Origin: an uncultured Prevotellaceae bacterium
GTDB taxonomy: Bacteria; Bacteroidota; Bacteroidia; Bacteroidales; Bacteroidaceae
Assembly: GCA_946644025.1 (NCBI GenBank)
Contig: CAMPCG010000026.1
Span: 1-18,151 of the forward strand
Direction: 5' to 3'
DNA length: 18,151 nucleotides
Shown: piece by piece, positions 13,803 to 18,151 of the stretch
How the letters are laid out: each line of letters begins with the position of its first letter
Numbering within the stretch: position 1 is the stretch's first letter
The notes under the pieces: model-generated
What the model was told of the DNA's origin: nothing
Database searches by the model: none
What the model saw: the letters and a program-made list of their open reading frames with translations, nothing else
Made by a program: the position numbers and the translations under genes

Positions 13803-15739
13803 TTCGTTGTCAGTTTATCGTTTATCATTCTTGTCATGTATTGCTGGATAATGGCTTTCAGCTCGCGCTCCATCTGCTGTTGCTGCGGCAGCCGGCCTGC
13901 GAGGTTGGTCTGCATGAGCGAGTCCGAGAGCGCGTAGACGGCGCGTGTCGCTGTGCCGTCGAACTGCAGCACGTGTCCCTGCTTGACGTACTGGTAGGTG
14001 CCGTTGAGGTAGTTCACGGCCCAGGTGTCCTCTGCCGGGGTGTTGAGCAGGTCGATGCCGAAGGCCACGAAAGGCTCTTGGCATCCGGTGAGGCCCATGA
14101 CGGTGGGCAGTATGTCGGTCTGCTGGGCTATCTTGGGCTGTATCTCGCCCTTCGTGCGCGTGGTGTCCGACGGCTCATATATAATAATAGGTGAACAGAA
14201 TCCGCCCAGGTCGGTCTGGTAGTAGTCGTGGTCGCTCTGGTTGGTGTGGTCGCTGGTCAGCACGAAGATGGTGTTGTGGAACCAGGGCTGACGTGCCGCC
14301 TCCTGGAAGAATCGGCCCAGCGCCATGTCGGTGTAGCGTATGCACTTGTGTATCTCGATGCCCTCCTCGGGGAAGACGTCGGCATACTTCTCGGGAATCT
14401 TGTAGGGGTGGTGGCTGCTGGCGGTGAAGACGGCGGTCATGAAGGGCTGGCGCATCTCAGACATCTTGGCGCAGTAGTATTGCAGGAACGGCTCGTCCCA
14501 GATGGCCCACAGGCCGTCGAAGTCGTCGTGGCCGCCGAAGCGCGCGTCGTCCTCGTAGTCCTCGCGGCCGTAGTAGTGCTGGAATCCGGTCTTGCGGGCA
14601 AAGGCCTGGAAGCCCATGGACCCTCGCTGGGCACCGTGGAAGAAGGCCGTCTCGTAGCCCTGTCGAGCCAGGAGGCCGGCGATGCCGCTCACCTCGTTCA
14701 TCGAGGCGGGCGTGAGGAAGAACGGCTCCACGAACATGGGTATGCCGCTGAGGATGCTGGGCATACCGTCGATGCTTTTGCGGCCGTTGCAGAAAGACCA
14801 TTGGAAGGTGGTGGAGAGGCCGATGATGCTGTCCACGCAGGGGGTGTAGCCGCGGTACTGGCCGTTGTCCAGGTCGTGGTTCAGGGCCCCGATGTATTCC
14901 CGGCCGAAGCTCTCCACGATGAGTACGACGACGTTCTTGGAGGTGGGTGGTGAGAGGTGGGAGGTGGGAGGCTTGTGTTCTGGCGAGTAGGCGGCTGCCA
15001 TCTCCTCCTCGCTGTCGAAATAATCAGGAATGGTGAAGACGTCCTTTCCGATGGTGCGGTAGATGGCGAAGGGCGTGTTGAGCACGAGGGCCGCGTCGAC
15101 GGGGCGGTCTACGTATTGGCTGGCGTTGCTCACGGTGATGGGCCTGACGGCGGTGGTGAAGCCTCCGCGTATGCCGGCCACCGCGAGGGGCGCGACGACG
15201 GCCAGCGAGAGAATCATTTCAAGATAGTAGTAGAGGCCCCCCCTACGGCCCAAGCGGGGGCTTCTGTAGAATTTCCAAAGGCAAACAGCGACGACGACGG
15301 CGAGAATGACGAAGTACCAGTGGCGCAGCGTCTCGGTGGCGATGATGCTCCAGAGGTTGCTCTCGTTTTGGAACTCATGGAAGACGGTGGTCGTCGTTCG
15401 GCGCATGGTGAAGGGGAAGTAGGCGGCGTCGGCCAGGCAGAGTGACAGTCCTAAGGTGTTCACGCCGACGAAGAGCCCTTTGCACATCGTCTGCCACCAC
15501 GTCCAGCGCTCCTTCCAGTGCAGGGGCAGCAGCGTAAGCACGATGTACAGCGAGTTGGTGATGAGGATGGCCGATGTGTCGAACACCAGTCCGCCCTTCC
15601 ACAGCTCCCACGACAGTCCTTGGGCCAGGTAGCCCCAGTTGTCCAAAAGATAGGCCAAGCGGGCTATCTGGTAGACCACGTAGGCCAGCAGCAGGTTGCA
15701 CACCACCGCAAAGAGGGGGCTGGAAGTTAGTCGTTTCAT
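13799..15739 (-). CDS. LTA-synthase-like membrane phosphotransferase (alkaline phosphatase superfamily)
   Basis: This 646-aa inner-membrane protein has about five N-terminal transmembrane segments (roughly 9-30, 47-72, 88-108, 141-158, 172-192) and a periplasmic sulfatase-fold domain (about 268-570). Conserved metal and catalytic positions of the LtaS/MdoB type are visible: E276 in VLIVESFGRE, S322 as probable nucleophile in NGRKSIDGMPSILSG (Thr in LtaS), and D497-H498 in TSDHTN. Such enzymes move phosphoglycerol- or phosphoethanolamine-type groups onto envelope glycans or lipids; the substrate here is unknown. The start is the ATG at 15737-15739. The frame extends 12 codons further upstream, but those lie over the promoter (15745-15776). 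Two inserts, SPRLGRRGGL (160-169) and KPPTSHLSPPTSK (256-268), lie in a cytoplasmic/periplasmic loop and the linker. It overlaps the GH43 gene by 4 nt. Confidence 0.88.
   Translation of the reverse strand: MKRLTSSPLFAVVCNLLLAYVVYQIARLAYLLDNWGYLAQGLSWELWKGGLVFDTSAILITNSLYIVLTLLPLHWKERWTWWQTMCKGLFVGVNTLGLSLCLADAAYFPFTMRRTTTTVFHEFQNESNLWSIIATETLRHWYFVILAVVVAVCLWKFYRSPRLGRRGGLYYYLEMILSLAVVAPLAVAGIRGGFTTAVRPITVSNASQYVDRPVDAALVLNTPFAIYRTIGKDVFTIPDYFDSEEEMAAAYSPEHKPPTSHLSPPTSKNVVVLIVESFGREYIGALNHDLDNGQYRGYTPCVDSIIGLSTTFQWSFCNGRKSIDGMPSILSGIPMFVEPFFLTPASMNEVSGIAGLLARQGYETAFFHGAQRGSMGFQAFARKTGFQHYYGREDYEDDARFGGHDDFDGLWAIWDEPFLQYYCAKMSEMRQPFMTAVFTASSHHPYKIPEKYADVFPEEGIEIHKCIRYTDMALGRFFQEAARQPWFHNTIFVLTSDHTNQSDHDYYQTDLGGFCSPIIIYEPSDTTRTKGEIQPKIAQQTDILPTVMGLTGCQEPFVAFGIDLLNTPAEDTWAVNYLNGTYQYVKQGHVLQFDGTATRAVYALSDSLMQTNLAGRLPQQQQMERELKAIIQQYMTRMINDKLTTK
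14940..14971. repeat. GGTGGGA-type slippage repeat in the LTA-synthase-like gene
   Basis: Overlapping GGTGGG/GAGGTG units encode KPPTSHLSPPTSK directly before the first metal-binding strand NVVVLIVESFG. It lies in the linker after the membrane domain, so the fold is probably not disturbed. Confidence 0.6.
15232..15265. repeat. Long-loop inverted repeat inside the LTA-synthase-like gene
   Basis: The 10-nt arms AGAGGCCCCC (15232-15241) and GGGGGCTTCT (15256-15265) pair with one mismatch across a 14-nt loop. They encode SPRLGRRGGL between transmembrane segments 4 and 5. Confidence 0.55.
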
Positions 15740-15744
15740 CGCTG

Positions 15745-15776
15745 CAAAAGTAGTCATTATTTCTGAAACGGCCAAA
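15745..15776 (-). promoter_or_regulatory. Bacteroidota-type promoter for the LTA-synthase-like / GH43 / GH5 unit
   Basis: On the minus strand TTTG (15773-15776), a 20-nt spacer and TACTTTTG (15745-15752) match the Bacteroidota consensus exactly. The -7 element ends only 5 nt before the ATG at 15739, so the transcript should have almost no 5' leader. Its design (TTTGGCC, 20-nt spacer, TACTTTTGCA) is nearly the same as that of the cysS promoter. Confidence 0.88.
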
Positions 15777-15823
15777 TATTAGGCGAGTTTATTTGATGAA
15801 CGGGGTGGCAAGGCGGGGAAGTG

Positions 15824-15971
15824 TCGTTATATCGTTATATCGTTATATCGAAGTGTCGTTATCTCGTTATATCGTTATCTCGTTATATCGAAGTGTCGTT
15901 ATCTCGTTATCTCGATATATCGATATATCGACATTTTCGATATAACGACACTTCGATATAACGATATAACG
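15824..15971. repeat. 8-nt tandem array that inverts on itself (about 18 units), after the ABC exporter
   Basis: Units of TCGTTATA, TCGTTATC and TCGAAGTG run in one direction from 15824. They pass through a palindromic centre (CGATATATCGATATATCG, 15913-15930) and return in the inverted orientation as TCGATATA, ACGACACT, ACGATATA to 15971. There is one 1-nt phase slip at 15936. The arms 15833-15862 and 15942-15971 are perfect 30-bp inverted repeats. The array begins 14 nt after the exporter stop codon, so it may fold in the 3' end of that mRNA. It is followed by no U-run, so terminator function is uncertain. Confidence 0.92.
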
Positions 15972-15985
15972 CCCCTTGGCCTCGC

Positions 15986-17812
15986 TCATGCGCCTATCGT
16001 GCTGGCGATCTTGTCGATGTTCATGCTGCGGGCGCTGGCGTCGAAGATGTCCTTGTAGACTCCGCCCTGCTCGTAGACCTCGGCGGGCTTTCCTCCCTGC
16101 ACCACGCGTCCCTGCTGCAGCACGTAGATTTGGTCGGCATCGATAATCTGCCCGATGTTGTGAGAGATGATGATGACCGTCCGCCCCTGCTTGATGGCGT
16201 CTATGCTGGCCTTTATCTGCTCTGTGGCTATGGCGTCGAGGCTTGCCGTTGGCTCGTCAAGGAAGATGATGGGCGGGTTTTTGAGGAACATTCGTGCTAT
16301 GGCGATGCGTTGCTGCTGTCCGCCGCTCAGTTGGAGCGCTGGCGTGTCGAAGGCGTGTGGCAGTGCCGCCACCTGGTCGTAGATGTATGCCTTTCGTGCG
16401 GCCTCCACCACGTCGTCGTGTGTGGCCTGCGGGTTGCCGTAGCGAATGTTCTCCTCGATGGTGCCGTCGAAGATGTGGTTCTTCTGCAGCACCAGTCCCA
16501 CGTTCTCGCGCAGCCACTGCGTGTCCCACTGCTGCAGGTCCACGCCGTCGAGCATGACGGTGCCCTCTTGTGGCCGGTAGAACTTGTCGAGCAGGTTGAC
16601 GATGGTGCTCTTTCCCGCGCCGCTGAGTCCCACGAGGGCGGTAATCTTCCCTGCCGGTATGTGCAGCGAGACGTCGGTGAGCGCCTTCGTGCCGCCGGGG
16701 TAGGTGAAGTGTACGCCCTGCATCACGAAGTCGCCCTTCACCTCCTGGGGCTTGTGGCCGCCGCTGGGCTCCACCTCGTCGTCGGCATGGAGTATGCCGA
16801 AGAATCCCTCGGCGTAGATGAGGGCGTCGTTCATGTCGTCGTAGATGCGGTGCAGCTGGCGTATGGGTGCGCTGACGTTGGCGAAGAGCATCACGTGGTA
16901 CATAATCTTTCCTATCGTCATGCCGGGGTAGTCGATGAGCACGAGGTAGGCCGTGAGGATGATGATGAGCACGGTGCCTATCTGCTCGAGGAAGCTCTTC
17001 AGACCGTTGAAGAGGTATGCCTGCTTGCGGGTGGAGAGCTGCAGGTCGGTCATCGAGCGCTGGATGGCGGCCTGCCGGTCGGCCTCTATCTGCTCGCGGT
17101 TGAACGACTTGATGACGGTGATGCTCTCCAGTATGTTCAGTATGCCCTGGCTCACGGCCTGGTGCCCGCCGAAGATGCCTCTGCGTCCGCCCTTCATGCG
17201 CCCCGCCTGGATGTAGGTCACCCAGAAGTAGAGGGGCACGATGCACAGGGCCACGAGACCCACGTAGAAATTGGCGGCGAACATCAGCGCGAGGGCGAGT
17301 ATGGCGCTGGTGAAGAGCGGCAGTATCTCGATGAAGAAGTTGTTCACCGTCGAGCTGAGGCTCATGATGCCCCGGTCTATGCGCGACTGCAGCTTTCCCG
17401 TCTCGTTGCCCTCGCTGCTGAAGAAGGCCATGCGGAACGACAGGATGCGGTCTACGACGCGCAGCGACAGGTCGCGGCTGACGAGGATGCGCATACGCTC
17501 GCCGTAGTAGCGCTGGAAGAAGGTGACGAGTGCGCTCACCACCTCCTTGCCCAGGAGGATGGCGCTGATGGCGGTGAGTATGCGCACGGCTGCCGGCCAC
17601 TGGAATCCGTCGGGCTGCTGCACCAGGGCGTTAATGGCGTCGACGGCGCGGTCGAGTACCACGGCGTTCACCTGGGCCATGAGCGACCCCACGAGCGTCA
17701 GCGCAAGGGTGATGAAGATGAGCCACCGGTAGGGCAGCACAAAGGGCAGGATGTTGCGAAGCAGACCCCAGATGGTCATCTTCGTCGAGGGGGTAGGGTT
17801 TTCGTTGGTCAT
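15986..17812 (-). CDS. ABC exporter half-transporter (fused membrane and ATPase domains)
   Basis: This 608-aa type IV ABC exporter of the MsbA/lipid-A-export-like class should act as a homodimer in the inner membrane; its substrate is not evident. Six transmembrane segments lie at about 31-51, 78-98, 159-179, 182-201, 278-295 and 300-317. The ATPase domain (about 362-595) has Walker A GLSGAGKST (395-403), the Q-loop Q443, the signature LSGGQ (495-499), Walker B IIFLDEP with E520, and the switch histidine H551. The segment before the signature (HAFDTPALQLSGGQ) is shorter than the usual form carrying GERG. The start is ATG 17810-17812 (MTNENPTPST); M12 is an alternative. No partner half-transporter or periplasmic adaptor is next to it. 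A TAnnTTTG element at 17982-17989 probably drives it through a leader containing a 9-nt array. Confidence 0.93.
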   Translation of the reverse strand: MTNENPTPSTKMTIWGLLRNILPFVLPYRWLIFITLALTLVGSLMAQVNAVVLDRAVDAINALVQQPDGFQWPAAVRILTAISAILLGKEVVSALVTFFQRYYGERMRILVSRDLSLRVVDRILSFRMAFFSSEGNETGKLQSRIDRGIMSLSSTVNNFFIEILPLFTSAILALALMFAANFYVGLVALCIVPLYFWVTYIQAGRMKGGRRGIFGGHQAVSQGILNILESITVIKSFNREQIEADRQAAIQRSMTDLQLSTRKQAYLFNGLKSFLEQIGTVLIIILTAYLVLIDYPGMTIGKIMYHVMLFANVSAPIRQLHRIYDDMNDALIYAEGFFGILHADDEVEPSGGHKPQEVKGDFVMQGVHFTYPGGTKALTDVSLHIPAGKITALVGLSGAGKSTIVNLLDKFYRPQEGTVMLDGVDLQQWDTQWLRENVGLVLQKNHIFDGTIEENIRYGNPQATHDDVVEAARKAYIYDQVAALPHAFDTPALQLSGGQQQRIAIARMFLKNPPIIFLDEPTASLDAIATEQIKASIDAIKQGRTVIIISHNIGQIIDADQIYVLQQGRVVQGGKPAEVYEQGGVYKDIFDASARSMNIDKIASTIGA

Positions 17813-17843
17813 CGTTTCGAGGCTTTTTATGGGCGGTGTTAGG

Positions 17844-17978
17844 TCTAGACTGTCTAGTCTTTCTAGATTATCTAGATTGTCTAGATTATCTAGTCTGTCT
17901 AGATTTTCTAGATTATCTAGTCTGTCTAGATTGTCTAGTCTGTCTAGATTATCTAGATTGTCTAGTCTGTTTAGTCGG
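17844..17978. repeat. 9-nt tandem array of CTAG-containing units (15 units)
   Basis: Fourteen units of TCTAG(A/T)(T/C)T(G/A/T), mostly TCTAGATTA, TCTAGATTG and TCTAGTCTG, stand head to tail. A degenerate last unit, TTTAGTCGG, closes the array. All fourteen keep CTAG in the same place. The array lies between a -7 promoter element and the ABC exporter ATG, so it should be transcribed as leader RNA. Variation is concentrated in unit positions 6, 7 and 9. Confidence 0.95.
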
Positions 17979-17981
17979 TTG

Positions 17982-17989
17982 CAAAGGTA
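17982..17989 (-). promoter_or_regulatory. Likely -7 promoter element for the ABC exporter
   Basis: TACCTTTG on the minus strand matches the TAnnTTTG -7 consensus and is followed by CAACC. No TTTG is seen at the expected -33 distance, so the promoter is weaker or needs an activator. Transcription would begin near 17975 and give a leader of about 160 nt, nearly all of it the 9-nt array. Confidence 0.55.
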
Positions 17990-18102
17990 ATGATTTTTTG
18001 CAGACTGCGGGCATGTTTTGGAAGAAAAATAGCTTGGCGGGTGCTCATTTTTGCGACAGACGGAGAGCGGGGCCGTGGCGGCGCGTAGATACTTTCTTAA
18101 TG

Positions 18103-18142
18103 ATTATCCGCAATTATCCGCAAATGACGCTGAAAGCGTCAT
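18103..18142. repeat. 10-nt tandem pair and palindrome at the right edge
   Basis: ATTATCCGCA occurs twice in succession (18103-18112 and 18113-18122). It is followed by the perfect palindrome ATGACGCTGAAAGCGTCAT (18124-18142; 8-bp stem, 3-nt loop). No gene is recognisable from 17990 to the window end; this repeat cluster is the only structure seen there, and it may continue beyond the window. Confidence 0.65.
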
Positions 18143-18151
18143 CGCTCAGTA

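Noticed and set aside
15740..15775. Upstream ATG at 15773-15775 as start of the LTA-synthase-like gene
   Set aside because: The 12 extra codons lie on top of a textbook promoter and do not extend the first membrane segment in a sensible way.
15824..15971. Intrinsic terminator of the ABC exporter
   Set aside because: The hairpin potential is strong but the stem is AT-rich, has a long internal repeat and no U-run follows, so I list it as a repeat only.
16130..17842. 570-codon plus-strand frame opposite the ABC exporter
   Set aside because: It is exactly antisense to a gene with full ABC motifs, shows no recognisable domain, and is rich in V, H, A and E as expected from the reverse of GC-rich codons.
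17844..17978. CRISPR array
   Set aside because: Units are only 9 nt, with no spacers of unique sequence and no cas genes, so it is a plain tandem repeat.
17990..18151. A small gene at the right edge
   Set aside because: No frame with a plausible start, family motif or promoter placement was seen; only short repeats are recognisable.

Overview
The window looks like a chromosomal segment of a GC-rich Bacteroidota, most likely a Prevotellaceae-type Bacteroidales. Supporting signs are promoters of the Bacteroidota form (TTTG, about 20 nt, TAnnTTTG) with no clear Shine-Dalgarno sites, a set of secreted carbohydrate-active enzymes, an LTA-synthase-like membrane protein common in Bacteroidales, and low-complexity stretches inserted in-frame in many proteins. 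All eight genes lie on the minus strand, so transcription runs from right to left. The many long plus-strand ORFs are antisense shadows caused by high GC.

Layout in the direction of transcription: (1) An edge region (about 17813-18151) holds a TAnnTTTG promoter element followed by a 15-unit 9-bp CTAG array, which should lie in the 5' leader of an ABC exporter (15986-17812). (2) An 8-bp-unit array that inverts on itself (15824-15971) separates the exporter from the next unit. (3) A strong promoter sits 5 nt from the start of an LTA-synthase-like protein (13799-15739). This gene overlaps by 4 nt a secreted GH43 arabinanase carrying a C-terminal dockerin pair (10944-13802). A second 8-bp array (10776-10862) follows, then a GH5 beta-mannanase (9485-10759). 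(4) A second promoter of almost identical design drives cysS (7851-9356). Tightly packed behind it are a GH106 alpha-L-rhamnosidase-like protein (4598-7840), a GH2 beta-galactosidase (1347-4595) and the cytosolic dipeptidase pepD (cut by the left edge).

The glycosidases together suggest attack on plant cell-wall polymers: arabinan and rhamnogalacturonan or galactan side chains (GH43, GH106, GH2) and mannan (GH5). The segment has no SusC/SusD pair and no dedicated regulator, and the enzymes share transcription units with housekeeping genes, so it is not a classical polysaccharide utilisation locus.

The most unusual content is repetitive. Several short palindromes share an 8-bp stem and 3-4 nt loop. 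Most lie in-frame inside genes, including cysS. A 43-nt element occurs in the same reading frame in two unrelated glycosidases. Short-period tandem repeats (7, 8, 9, 11 and 18 nt) fill protein loops, gene junctions and intergenic spaces. They look like one or more uncharacterised small-repeat or slippage processes in this genome.
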